DNA of 64,000 nucleotides. It comes from Pseudoxanthomonas sacheonensis. GTDB taxonomy: Bacteria > Pseudomonadota > Gammaproteobacteria > Xanthomonadales > Xanthomonadaceae. Made by a program: the position numbers and the translations under genes. The notes beneath the pieces were generated by a model. The model was not told where the DNA came from and did not search any database. It saw nothing but the letters and a program-made list of their open reading frames with translations. Shown one piece after another: positions 1-6,515 of the stretch. The stretch spans positions 1 through 64,000 of the forward strand of contig NZ_PDWS01000014.1 of the NCBI RefSeq assembly GCF_010093305.1, given 5' to 3'. The number at the start of each line of letters is the position of its first letter. Position 1 is the first letter of the stretch.

Positions 1-4
1 GTGT

Positions 5-68
5 AATGGTCCCCCGCAAGTCTACGCTATCCTCTTCGTAGGCAGCGTCAGATGGGTATAAGAGACAG
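5..68 (+). other. Residual Illumina/Nextera adapter (not genomic)
   Basis: Bases 36-68 match the Nextera read-1 transposon adapter with two mismatches, ending in the 19-bp mosaic end (one G for T) at 50-68. Immediately upstream, 28-35 read TATCCTCT, which I recall as the i5 index N503/S503, and 21-27 resemble the end of the P5 primer (CTACGC for CTACAC). Bases 5-20 are a poorer match to P5. The order P5, index, adapter is that of a library molecule, so these bases come from library construction and the true genomic sequence starts at about 69. The mismatches suggest a low-quality or untrimmed read end. Confidence 0.93.
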
Positions 69-70
69 GT

Positions 71-220
71 GATGAAGTGGTGCCGGTATGCAGAGAATGC
101 GGCGGCTCTGGCTGGGTGTACCTAGATTTGGGTCAGTGCGCCGATTACGAGTGCTGCGGTGGACCGGTCAAGGGCAAGTGTCGCCAATGCAAGAACGACT
201 GGACTGAGGATGACGAATGA
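71..220 (+). CDS. Cys-rich zinc-finger-like protein, 5' truncated by contig end
   Basis: An open frame runs from the adapter edge to TGA at 218-220 (49 residues). It has a CxxCxGxG repeat (CRECGGSG), then a CC pair and a CRQC knuckle, spaced like the zinc-binding part of DnaJ-type fingers. It ends in an acidic tail (TEDDE). Small proteins of this kind are common in phage early regions; no specific role can be given. The start is lost, because sequence left of 69 is adapter. Its stop overlaps the next ATG by 4 bp (ATGA at 217-220), supporting it as the first visible gene of the operon. Confidence 0.6.
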   Translation, partial: DEVVPVCRECGGSGWVYLDLGQCADYECCGGPVKGKCRQCKNDWTEDDE

Positions 221-429
221 AGCGCACAAAGCAACCCGAACCAATTACGGTGAATGAGTGCATGGACACTTTGCGAAAGTGCGGGAACGCCTTCGTAATG
301 TCCGGGTATCGCCCAAAACCGGATAGCGACAACCCATGCGAGGCCCTGCTGCACGAGACCATGAGCTTGATAGCGCGATGGGATAGCAGGTACGACTGGC
401 TTGGCCTGCCCGAGGGCTTCGAGCCATGA
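217..429 (+). CDS. Small phage-type hypothetical protein (70 aa)
   Basis: A 70-residue soluble protein with no signal peptide or membrane segment; I recognise no domain. It contains a VNECMDTLRKCGNAF segment that could form an amphipathic helix and a conserved-looking WDSRYDWLGLPEGFEP end. It starts at the ATG that overlaps the upstream stop by 4 bp and itself overlaps the next gene by 4 bp. This coupling is the main evidence that it is translated. Context suggests an accessory early gene of a phage or integrative element. Confidence 0.55.
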   Translation: MKRTKQPEPITVNECMDTLRKCGNAFVMSGYRPKPDSDNPCEALLHETMSLIARWDSRYDWLGLPEGFEP

Positions 430-599
430 TTCTTGAAGCGGCTGCAAGGCGAGTCGTCTGCGCGTTTAATGCGCTCGGCAAGGCGGATGGATTCATGGAT
501 AGCCATGCGGCACACCTGGAATGCGAGCGGGCAATGGTTGCCCTGAGTGACGCGCTTTACGAGATTGATGAGCGCCGCAAAGCCAAGGAACTGACATGA
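426..599 (+). CDS. Small phage-type hypothetical protein (57 aa)
   Basis: A 57-codon frame begins with the ATG at 426 and ends with TGA at 597-599. The product starts MILEAAARRVVCAF and is mostly helical, Ala/Glu-rich, with a charged C terminus (DERRKAKELT). No family is recognised. It is linked by 4-bp ATGA overlaps to both neighbours, which is why I call it despite its length. It is probably an accessory protein of the same early operon. Confidence 0.5.
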   Translation: MILEAAARRVVCAFNALGKADGFMDSHAAHLECERAMVALSDALYEIDERRKAKELT

Positions 600-796
600 C
601 CCCAACACCCCCACAGGCTGGCGAGAGGGCGGAGGCGTGGCCTTCAGGTGTGCTGAACCGTCAAAAGACCCTTGAAATCCTCCGCAGCCACAACGCATGG
701 CGGCGAGGAGCCGAAGGACCGCAGACTGATCCACGCATGCTGGGTCTCGCACTGGACGCAGCCATAGCCGCCCTGGACTCTGAGGAATCGAAATGA
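596..796 (+). CDS. Small phage-type hypothetical protein (66 aa)
   Basis: A 66-residue frame with a Pro-rich N terminus (MTPTPPQAGE) and a helical C-terminal half ending in LDAAIAALDSEESK. No domain is recognised. ATGA overlaps join it to the genes on both sides. Small early-region proteins of phages often have this disordered-then-helical pattern, but no function follows from that. Confidence 0.5.
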   Translation: MTPTPPQAGERAEAWPSGVLNRQKTLEILRSHNAWRRGAEGPQTDPRMLGLALDAAIAALDSEESK

Positions 797-1740
797 TGGA
801 CTTCAAGAATGTGATCGTTATCTACCACGGGAATTGCGCTGATGGCTTTACTGCTGCATGGGCGGCATGGAGATTCTTTGGCGATGATGCGGAGTATTAC
901 GCTGGCATCTATCAAGCCGACCCGCCAGACGTGAAGGGCCGCGACGTTGTGCTGGTGGACTTCTGCTACAAGCCGGAGACGATGCGGCAGATGCAGCTTT
1001 CCGCGAGGTCGATTCTGGTGCTGGATCACCACAAAAGCGCATCGGAGGACTTGCCGGACCTTTCGTTTACCAATGAAGAACACTTGACCGTGATCCGCAT
1101 GGATAGCGATAGATGGACCGCTCCCCGAACATGGAATTACGTGCAAGGGTGCGTGATTCAGGACCAGTGGGAGGGCATCCGCAAGGCAATCATCTACGCT
1201 TATTTCGACATGGATCGTAGCGGAGCAGGCATTGCGTGGGACTTCTTCCATCCTTGCGTGCCTCGCCCTGCGCTGGTGAATCACGTAGAGGATCGCGACT
1301 TGTGGCGGTTCGCATTGCCCGGCACTCGCGAAGTTCAAGCTACGGTTTTCAGCTACGAATACAGCTTCACGCTATGGGATCGCCTAGCGGCTATAGACCC
1401 GGCAGAACTTCGCAAGGAAGGCGAGGCAATCGAGCGCAAGCACCATAAAGACGTGGCAGAACTGGTGAGGGTGTGCCAGCGGCGCATGACTATCGCCGGG
1501 CATGACGTGCCAGTGGCGAGTCTGCCGTACACGCTGGTAAGCGATGCGGGCCACCTGATGGCGCAAGGCGAGGACTTCGCCGCGTGCTATTGGGATTTGC
1601 CAGACGGTCGCCAGTTCGGATTGCGGTCAGTGGATGGCGGGACCGACGTTAGCCAGATTGCACGCCATTACGGCGGTGGCGGACATGCGAATGCTGCGGG
1701 CTTCAAGGTTCCGCGCACCCATGAGTTGGCCGCAGCATGA
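793..1740 (+). CDS. DHH/DHHA1-family phosphoesterase (phage-encoded)
   Basis: 315 residues with the DHH phosphoesterase core. Motif I is HGNCADGF (residues 12-19), motif II an Asp at about 56 (LVDF), motif III the Asp-His-His triad at 78-80 (LDHHKSA), and motif IV NHVEDRDLW. The C-terminal DHHA1 domain has GGGGHANAAGF at about 294-304, the element that holds the end of short nucleic acids or dinucleotides. Members are Mn-dependent and cleave phosphoester bonds in short oligonucleotides (NrnA/RecJ relatives) or polyphosphate-type substrates. All metal ligands look present, so an active enzyme is likely. The substrate cannot be read from sequence; in a phage operon, degradation of nanoRNA or of a nucleotide signal are both possible. 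Confidence 0.85.
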   Translation: MMDFKNVIVIYHGNCADGFTAAWAAWRFFGDDAEYYAGIYQADPPDVKGRDVVLVDFCYKPETMRQMQLSARSILVLDHHKSASEDLPDLSFTNEEHLTVIRMDSDRWTAPRTWNYVQGCVIQDQWEGIRKAIIYAYFDMDRSGAGIAWDFFHPCVPRPALVNHVEDRDLWRFALPGTREVQATVFSYEYSFTLWDRLAAIDPAELRKEGEAIERKHHKDVAELVRVCQRRMTIAGHDVPVASLPYTLVSDAGHLMAQGEDFAACYWDLPDGRQFGLRSVDGGTDVSQIARHYGGGGHANAAGFKVPRTHELAAA

Positions 1741-2021
1741 CCGCCCTATCCAACGCCAAAGCCTACCTGTCCACTCTGAAAGACGACGGACGCACGCGAT
1801 ACCCCGGGCACCCGGACGTGCTGCTGGCTGAGCTGGTGGCGGAGATTGAGGCGGCGCCGGCCGGAATAGTGGATCGAATGGGCGACGATGAGGACGGAAA
1901 TCCTCGCATCGTGATCGCCGGCATGACGTACATCGAGATTCGGGATATGCCGAACATCTTGTTCCGAAAAGTCCGCCTACTCGCCCTAGACTCGGGCGGC
2001 GCGGGGGAGGTGGGGTCGTGA
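1737..2021 (+). CDS. Hypothetical phage-type protein (94 aa)
   Basis: 94 residues, no signal or membrane segment. The N-terminal half is helical (ALSNAKAYLSTLKDDG); the C-terminal half has short beta-like stretches (IVIAGMTYIEIRDM). The family is not recognised. It overlaps the DHH gene by 4 bp and the methyltransferase gene by 4 bp (GTGA), so it is probably translated in the same operon. No function is proposed. Confidence 0.5.
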   Translation: MTALSNAKAYLSTLKDDGRTRYPGHPDVLLAELVAEIEAAPAGIVDRMGDDEDGNPRIVIAGMTYIEIRDMPNILFRKVRLLALDSGGAGEVGS

Positions 2022-2536
2022 GTGAGGCTGTCGTGCTCGATCCATGCTGCGGCACTCGCATGATGTGGCTGGACCCGACCGATCAGCGCGGCTTGTTCGG
2101 CGATCAGCGTGACGAGTCCATCACCGTCACGGACAGGTCTGAGCGCAACGTGTCCGGCGTGCGGGTTCTGTCCATCCATCCGGACATTCGCATGGACTTC
2201 CGCAACATGCCCTTCGCGGATTGCTCGTTTCCGCTGGTGGTGTTCGATCCGCCCCATCTCGTCCAGGCCGGTGCGCGTAGTTGGCTGGCCAGCAAGTACG
2301 GGCGACTCGGTGCGGACTGGCGCGAGGATCTTCGGGCCGGGTTCGCGGAGTGCTTCCGCGTCCTGCGTCCCGAGGGCGTGCTGATCTTCAAGTGGTCGGA
2401 GGTGCAGGTTCCGGTGCGCGAAGTGCTGGCATTGACTGACCGCAAGCCGCTATTCGGCCACCCTTCTGGCAAGAGGAGCGGAACACATTGGATCACCTTC
2501 ATGAAAGGAGGAGTCGGCGATGAGCGCGGCACTTAA
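2018..2536 (+). CDS. Class I SAM-dependent methyltransferase with DPPH motif
   Basis: 172 residues from a GTG start that overlaps the previous stop (GTGA). The N-terminal LDPCCGTRMMW is a variant of the SAM-binding motif I, and residues 77-80 are DPPH, the catalytic motif IV form seen in many small phage methyltransferases related to N6-adenine/N4-cytosine enzymes. The RVLRPEGVLIFKW strand follows, as expected of the Rossmann-like fold. No target-recognition domain is evident, so it would be an orphan, solitary methyltransferase. Likely substrates are DNA bases, perhaps to protect phage DNA from restriction, but a small-molecule or RNA target is not excluded. Confidence 0.75.
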   Translation: MSEAVVLDPCCGTRMMWLDPTDQRGLFGDQRDESITVTDRSERNVSGVRVLSIHPDIRMDFRNMPFADCSFPLVVFDPPHLVQAGARSWLASKYGRLGADWREDLRAGFAECFRVLRPEGVLIFKWSEVQVPVREVLALTDRKPLFGHPSGKRSGTHWITFMKGGVGDERGT

Positions 2537-2717
2537 GATCCCCGACCACGAACTACCGGCCAACACGGAGGACTGCGCCAAGCTGTGGGGCATGTCTCCG
2601 GACTACTGGCTGCGGACCATCGCCTGCAAGCCAACATTCCCCAAGCGGATCGCCCGCCGTCCGGCAACCTGGATTATCGGGGAAGTGCTCGAGTGGCGAC
2701 GGAACAACCGGGAGTGA
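2520..2717 (+). CDS. Excisionase/AlpA-like small DNA-binding protein
   Basis: 65 residues with an N-terminal segment AKLWGMSPDYWLRTIA that fits the recognition part of a winged-helix MerR/AlpA/Xis-type domain, followed by FPKRIARRPATWIIGEVLEWRR, the usual 'wing plus GEVLEW' pattern of AlpA and Xis proteins. Such proteins bend DNA at attachment sites or activate integrase genes. It overlaps the methyltransferase gene by 17 bp and lies only 53 bp from the 3' end of tRNA-Leu, where an excisionase would be expected. No integrase gene is visible between it and the tRNA. Confidence 0.6.
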   Translation: MSAALKIPDHELPANTEDCAKLWGMSPDYWLRTIACKPTFPKRIARRPATWIIGEVLEWRRNNRE

Positions 2718-2762
2718 TCCCGGTCCGATTACGCCACGAGCCTTGGCAGGCATTGACCTGCC
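2708..2762. other. Two short stem-loops between Xis-like gene and tRNA 3' end
   Basis: 2708-2723 forms a perfect 6-bp stem (CCGGGA/TCCCGG, loop GTGA) across the stop codon of the Xis-like gene. 2745-2762 forms another (GGCAGG/CCTGCC, loop CATTGA) nine bases before the encoded CCA of tRNA-Leu. Neither has a T-tract, so a standard terminator is doubtful. Their place between an excisionase-like gene and a tRNA end makes recombinase or Xis binding sites an option, but this is inference from position. Confidence 0.35.
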
Positions 2763-2770
2763 GTCTTGCT

Positions 2771-2855
2771 TGGTGCCCAAGAGGGGACTCGAACCCCTAC
2801 GACTTTCGCCGCTACCACCTCAAGGTAGTGCGTCTACCAATTCCGCCACCTGGGC
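2771..2855 (-). tRNA. tRNA-Leu (anticodon GAG)
   Basis: The reverse strand reads a class II tRNA of 85 nt including an encoded CCA. The acceptor is GCCCAGG paired with CTTGGGC (one wobble). The anticodon arm CTACC/GGTAG has loop TTGAGGT, giving GAG, which reads CUC/CUU. There is a long variable arm (GGC GAAA GTC) and a T-arm with GTTCGAG. It lies 50 bp downstream of secG on the same strand and is probably processed from the tpiA-secG transcript. Its 3' end faces the phage-like genes, the usual side of insertion for tRNA-targeting integrases. Confidence 0.97.
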
Positions 2856-2905
2856 AAACGTATGCGCTTGGGCAAGCCCGAGCGCGGAAACTATTGTAAC
2901 CGTCT

Positions 2906-3409
2906 TCAGCCGCCTTGCGGCGGTGCCACGGGCGCCTGCGCGGGCGTCGATGGCGCGGTTTCCTTTACTGCCGGAGCTTCCACCGGAACCGATTCGACCG
3001 GCACCGAAGAAGCGGGCGCCGACGGCACGGAAGAAGGCGTTGCGCCAGGCGCGGCGATCGGCGCGCTGGGCACCGTCGACGGCGACTGCGCCGGCTTCGA
3101 CAATTCGCCCGCAGCCGCGGGAGCGGCCGGCTGTTCGGCCATGACGCCGAGATTCTGCTGCGCCACCGGACGTGCGCTGTGCGAGGCCTGCCAGGCCATG
3201 AACAGGCTGATGCCGAAAAACACGATGGCCAGCCACTTGGTGCTCTTGGACAGGAAGTTGGACGCGCCGCGCGCACCGAACACGGTGCCGGAAGCGCCCG
3301 CGCCGAAGCCCGAACCCGCGGCCGCGCCGCTGCCGCGCTGCATCAGCACCATCGCGATGATCGCGATGGCCACCAGCACATAGATCACATTAAGGATCAA
3401 CATCAACAT
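2906..3409 (-). CDS. secG: Preprotein translocase subunit SecG
   Basis: 167 residues. Two membrane helices (about 5-21 and 58-73) flank the GSGAAAGSGFGAGASGTVFG loop that is diagnostic of SecG. SecG joins SecY and SecE in the inner-membrane translocon and eases SecA-driven export. The C-terminal 85 residues are a Pro/Ala/Ser-rich tail, longer than in E. coli SecG (110 aa) and probably disordered. Two in-frame ATGs (3409 and 3403) could both serve as start. It lies directly downstream of tpiA and upstream of tRNA-Leu, a common gammaproteobacterial arrangement. Confidence 0.95.
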   Translation of the reverse strand: MLMLILNVIYVLVAIAIIAMVLMQRGSGAAAGSGFGAGASGTVFGARGASNFLSKSTKWLAIVFFGISLFMAWQASHSARPVAQQNLGVMAEQPAAPAAAGELSKPAQSPSTVPSAPIAAPGATPSSVPSAPASSVPVESVPVEAPAVKETAPSTPAQAPVAPPQGG

Positions 3410-3466
3410 TTGTGGATCTCGATAAGTTCTTCAAAACAGGATGCGTGCGCCAGGCCCGGCGGTGGA

Positions 3467-4219
3467 TCAGCGGGCCGCGGCCCGCGCGATGGCCAGGAAG
3501 TCGGCGGCCACCAGGGAGGCGCCACCGACCAGTCCACCATCGACATCGGGCTGCGCGAACAGTTCCGCGGCATTGTCGGGCTTGACGCTTCCGCCATACA
3601 GCAGCGGCAGCGAATCGCCAATTCTAGCATCGCGGGCCTTGACCACGCCACGAATGAAGGCGTGCACGTCCTGCGCCTGCCGCGGGGTCGCGGTGCGGCC
3701 GGTACCGATGGCCCAGACCGGTTCGTAGGCCACCACGGCCTCCGCGAACGCCCCGATACCGGCCAGATCCAGTACCGGGGCCAGCTGCGCGGCGATCACG
3801 GCCTCGGTCCGGCCGGCTTCGCGCTGTTCCAGGGTTTCGCCCACGCAGAGAATGGGAACCAGCCCGGCATGCTTGGCGGCGACGAACTTGGCGGCCACCA
3901 GCTCGCTGCTCTCCGCATGGTATTGGCGGCGCTCGGAATGGCCGACCAGCCCGTAGCGGGCGCCCACGTCGACCAGCATCGCCGCCGAAACTTCGCCGGT
4001 ATAGGCCCCTTTTTCGTTGCTGCTGACGTCCTGGGCGCCGAAGAAGATGTCGTGGCGCTCGAAGTCCTCGATCAGGTCGCCCAGGTAAGGCATGGGCGGC
4101 AGCACCACCACCTCCACGCCCGGCAGCGGCAGGCCGGCGGCCAGCTCGGCGACCAGGCCCGTGGCGAAGGTGCGGGTGCCGTGGAGCTTCCAGTTTCCGG
4201 CTACGATCTTGCGGCGCAT
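3467..4219 (-). CDS. tpiA: Triosephosphate isomerase
   Basis: 250 residues, the normal length. It interconverts dihydroxyacetone phosphate and glyceraldehyde 3-phosphate in glycolysis and gluconeogenesis. Visible active-site parts are AGNWK (Asn9, Lys11), GLVGHSERR with the electrophilic His, VAYEPVWAIGTG with the catalytic Glu and mobile loop, and the phosphate-binding LYGGSV and GGLVGGASL turns. It is first in the tpiA-secG-tRNA-Leu unit, 57 bp from secG. A TATTCT hexamer lies about 40 bp upstream on the reverse strand (4257-4262), a possible -10 box. Confidence 0.98.
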   Translation of the reverse strand: MRRKIVAGNWKLHGTRTFATGLVAELAAGLPLPGVEVVVLPPMPYLGDLIEDFERHDIFFGAQDVSSNEKGAYTGEVSAAMLVDVGARYGLVGHSERRQYHAESSELVAAKFVAAKHAGLVPILCVGETLEQREAGRTEAVIAAQLAPVLDLAGIGAFAEAVVAYEPVWAIGTGRTATPRQAQDVHAFIRGVVKARDARIGDSLPLLYGGSVKPDNAAELFAQPDVDGGLVGGASLVAADFLAIARAAAR

Positions 4220-4300
4220 CGTGTGATTCCTGTCCAGCCCGACGGCAGGGGCGCAAAGAATAGCCGATGCCCTGCCCCGTCTTCATTCAGGATGCGACCG

Positions 4301-5107
4301 ATGCCTTCCAATGCTTCCGCCGGCTACGCGCTGGTCACCGGCGCTTCCAGCGGCATCGGCGCGGCCATCGCGCGGGAATACGCACGCCGGGGCGTGCCCT
4401 TGATCCTGACCGCGCGCCGCGTGGACAAACTGGAGCGACTGGCCGCCGAATTGCGCCGCGAAGTGGCGGTGGAAGTGATTCCCGCCGACCTCAGCGACCT
4501 CCAGGTACCCGAAGCCCTGGTTACCGAGATCCAGCGCCGCGGCTTGCCGGTCAGGATTCTGGTCAACAACGCCGGCTACGGCGTACCCGGCCGCTATCTG
4601 ACCAAGGACTGGCGGACGCATGCGCAGTTCCTGCAGGTCATGATCGGCGCGACCAGCGAACTGACCTGGCGGCTGTTGCCGGCGATCCGCGCGTCCGGCA
4701 ACGGCCGCATCCTCAACGTGGCTTCCTTCGCCGCCCTGGTGCCGGGCGCAGACGGACAGACGCTGTACGCAGCGGTCAAGGCCTACCTGGTGAGGTTCAG
4801 CGAATCGCTTTCGCTGGAAAACCTGGACCGCGGCGTGCATGTCACCGCGCTATGCCCGGGTTTCACCTGGTCCGAATTCCATGACGTCACCGGCACCCGG
4901 GAGATGATGTCCAAGCTTCCGAAATGGGCGTGGCTGGAAACCGATGCGGTGGCCAGGGCGGGTATCGACGGCGTCGAACGCGGACGCGTGGTCGTGGTGC
5001 CGGGGCGCGTCTACAAGCTGCTTCGTTTCGTCGCCAAACACCTGCCCGATGGGCTGGTGCTGGGATTGATGGGCAGGAATTCGGGGAAGATCCGCAAGGT
5101 GGATTGA
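4301..5107 (+). CDS. SDR-family NAD(P)-dependent oxidoreductase
   Basis: 268 residues from ATG 4301 (an in-frame ATG at 4292 would add three residues). It is a classical short-chain dehydrogenase: cofactor motif TGASSGIG near the N terminus, NNAGYG, a Ser in NVASFAA, and the catalytic YAAVK pair. An Arg/Lys-rich TARRVDKLERL after the second strand suggests NADP(H). The C-terminal PGRVYKLLRFVAKHLPDGL helix resembles the DltE/YqjQ-type SDRs that act on hydrophobic substrates at the membrane. The substrate is unknown. It is divergent from tpiA and convergent with the dioxygenase gene. Confidence 0.9.
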   Translation: MPSNASAGYALVTGASSGIGAAIAREYARRGVPLILTARRVDKLERLAAELRREVAVEVIPADLSDLQVPEALVTEIQRRGLPVRILVNNAGYGVPGRYLTKDWRTHAQFLQVMIGATSELTWRLLPAIRASGNGRILNVASFAALVPGADGQTLYAAVKAYLVRFSESLSLENLDRGVHVTALCPGFTWSEFHDVTGTREMMSKLPKWAWLETDAVARAGIDGVERGRVVVVPGRVYKLLRFVAKHLPDGLVLGLMGRNSGKIRKVD

Positions 5108-5153
5108 AGCCGGATCGAACTGCCGGTGTCGCAGCCTGGGTCACACCCGACAT

Positions 5154-5248
5154 CGTCATCCCAGCGAAAGCTGGGATCCATCTTGATTTTCGCGATCGGC
5201 GAGACAGAAGCAAGAGCAAAATGGATCCCAGCTTTCGCTGGGATGACG
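5154..5248. repeat. Inverted repeat with 28-nt arms (CCCAGCGAAAGCTGGG family)
   Basis: Perfect 28-nt arms at 5154-5181 and 5221-5248 are separated by 39 bases. Each arm contains its own hairpin, CCCAGC-GAAA-GCTGGG. The same arms occur at 51875-51902 and 51962-51989 with a different loop. It sits between convergent genes and could end both transcripts. The architecture resembles the dRS3-like repeats of other proteobacteria, but I cannot assign a named family. Confidence 0.9.
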
Positions 5249-5304
5249 GCTCATTTTTCCCGCGGCATACGGAAGGTTGCTGGCTTACTTCAGCTAGTTC
5301 TTGC

Positions 5305-5378
5305 GTAGGTCGGGGCTACGTCCCCGACTACCGACGAACCCGGAGATATCGCGCGTCGGCCACGTAGGGCCGACCTAC
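5305..5378. repeat. GTAG-headed REP pair, divergent arms
   Basis: Two inverted units, 5305-5328 and 5355-5378, each start with GTAG and then fold on themselves (GTCGGGG/CCCCGAC in one, GTCGGCC/GGCCGAC in the other). The layout matches GTAG-headed REP/SMAG-type elements. The same family occurs as a perfect 24-nt pair at 15600-15672. Confidence 0.85.
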
Positions 5379-5390
5379 CTCAGCTACAAC

Positions 5391-6329
5391 CTACTTCAGC
5401 TTGATCTCGCGCAACCGCTCTTCCAAATAACCCTGGGCGGTGATCGGCTCCGGATAGCGCTTGGGATTTCCTGCAGTGACGGTCGATGGCAACACGTCGA
5501 TCAGGAAATCCGGATTGGGGTGCAGGAAGAACGGTACCGAATAGCGCGGCTTGCGCGCCTGCTCGCCCGGCGGATTGACCACCCGATGCGTGGTGGACGG
5601 GTACACGTGGTTGGTCAGGCGCTGCAGCATGTCGCCGATGTTGACCACGATGGTGTCCGCATCCGAGGTGAAAGGCACCCATTCGCCCTGCTGGGATTTG
5701 ACTTCCAGACCGGCGGCGCTGGCGCCGACCAGCAGCGTGATCAGGTTGATGTCCTCGTGCGCGCCGGCGCGCACGTTGGGGATGTCGTCGGCGGTGATGG
5801 GCGGGTAATGGATGGGGCGCAGGATGGAGTTGCCGGAGTCGGTCTTGTCCGCGAAATAATTCTCCGCCAGCCCCAGATGCAGCGCCAGGGCGGACAGGAC
5901 CCGCGAGCCGAGCTTGTCCAGCGCCTCATAGAGTCCGTAGCCGTGCTCGCGGAAACCGGGCACTTCATCGGGCCACAGATTGGGCGGCATTACTTCCGCA
6001 TATTTCGAGTCGCGCGGGATCTCGCGACCGATATGCCAGAACTCCTTCAGATCGAAGTGCTTGGAATCCTTGGCCGTCTCCACACCGAACGGCGTGTAGC
6101 CGCGCGCGCCGCCGCTGCCGGGCACGTGGTACTTCAGCTTGGTTTCTTCGGGCAGAGCGAAGAAATTGCGGAACACCTCGTAGGCCGCATCGATCGCCGG
6201 CTGCGGGATGCCGTGGTTGCGGATACCGGCGAAACCCCATTGGCGATAGGCGGCGCCGAGTTCGGCGACGAAGGCTTCGCGGTCGGTGTCGAAACGGGTG
6301 ATGTCTAGGGTGGGAATTCTTGCTGTCAT
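5391..6329 (-). CDS. Isopenicillin N synthase-like Fe(II)/2-oxoglutarate dioxygenase
   Basis: 312 residues, starting at the ATG at 6329 (MTARIPTLD); the frame is open further upstream only through a repeat. The double-stranded beta-helix core carries the iron ligands in AGAHEDINLITLL (HxD) and a distal His in STTHRVVNP, then the RYSVPFFLHP motif whose Arg/Ser bind the 2-oxoglutarate carboxylate. The N-terminal DIOX_N domain includes WGFAGIRNHGIP. Bacterial members oxidise small molecules; the true substrate is unknown and beta-lactam synthesis is unlikely without partner genes. It follows glmM on the same strand but is separated by a 186-bp repeat-filled gap. Confidence 0.9.
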   Translation of the reverse strand: MTARIPTLDITRFDTDREAFVAELGAAYRQWGFAGIRNHGIPQPAIDAAYEVFRNFFALPEETKLKYHVPGSGGARGYTPFGVETAKDSKHFDLKEFWHIGREIPRDSKYAEVMPPNLWPDEVPGFREHGYGLYEALDKLGSRVLSALALHLGLAENYFADKTDSGNSILRPIHYPPITADDIPNVRAGAHEDINLITLLVGASAAGLEVKSQQGEWVPFTSDADTIVVNIGDMLQRLTNHVYPSTTHRVVNPPGEQARKPRYSVPFFLHPNPDFLIDVLPSTVTAGNPKRYPEPITAQGYLEERLREIKLK

Positions 6330-6347
6330 TTTTTTGCTCTGGCTTTT

Positions 6348-6512
6348 GTTCCCTTCTCCCACCGGGAGAAGGTGGCGCGCAGCGCCGGATGAGGGAGGGA
6401 GAATTGCAGCCCACGGGAACGGCATCGCAAGCGGAGAGTCCGCTCCCTCATCCGCCCCCGTATCAAGTACGGGGCAGGCTCTTCGGGCACCTTCTCCCGG
6501 AGGGAGAAGGGA
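6348..6512. repeat. Imperfect inverted repeat, TTCTCCC/GGGAGAA family
   Basis: Left end 6348-6373 and right end 6488-6511 are near-complementary (CCTTCTCCC and GGGAGAAGG cores), with inner blocks ATGAGGGAG and CTCCCTCAT also complementary. The element fills the space between glmM and the dioxygenase gene. Related sequence is found at 9797-9940 and 53971-54200. It is mobile-looking but codes for nothing. Confidence 0.8.
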
Positions 6513-6515
6513 AAG

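Noticed and set aside
71-2717. A complete prophage or anti-defence island
   Set aside because: Only eight genes are visible and there are no structural, lysis or integrase genes; the left part is cut by the contig end.
2915-5107. A 730-codon forward frame ending in the SDR gene
   Set aside because: The first 460 codons run antisense through secG and tpiA and are biased by GC-rich codons; the true SDR start is at 4301 (or 4292).
5391-6329. Beta-lactam biosynthesis from the isopenicillin N synthase-like enzyme
   Set aside because: No ACV synthetase or epimerase genes are present, and the family includes many unrelated oxygenases.
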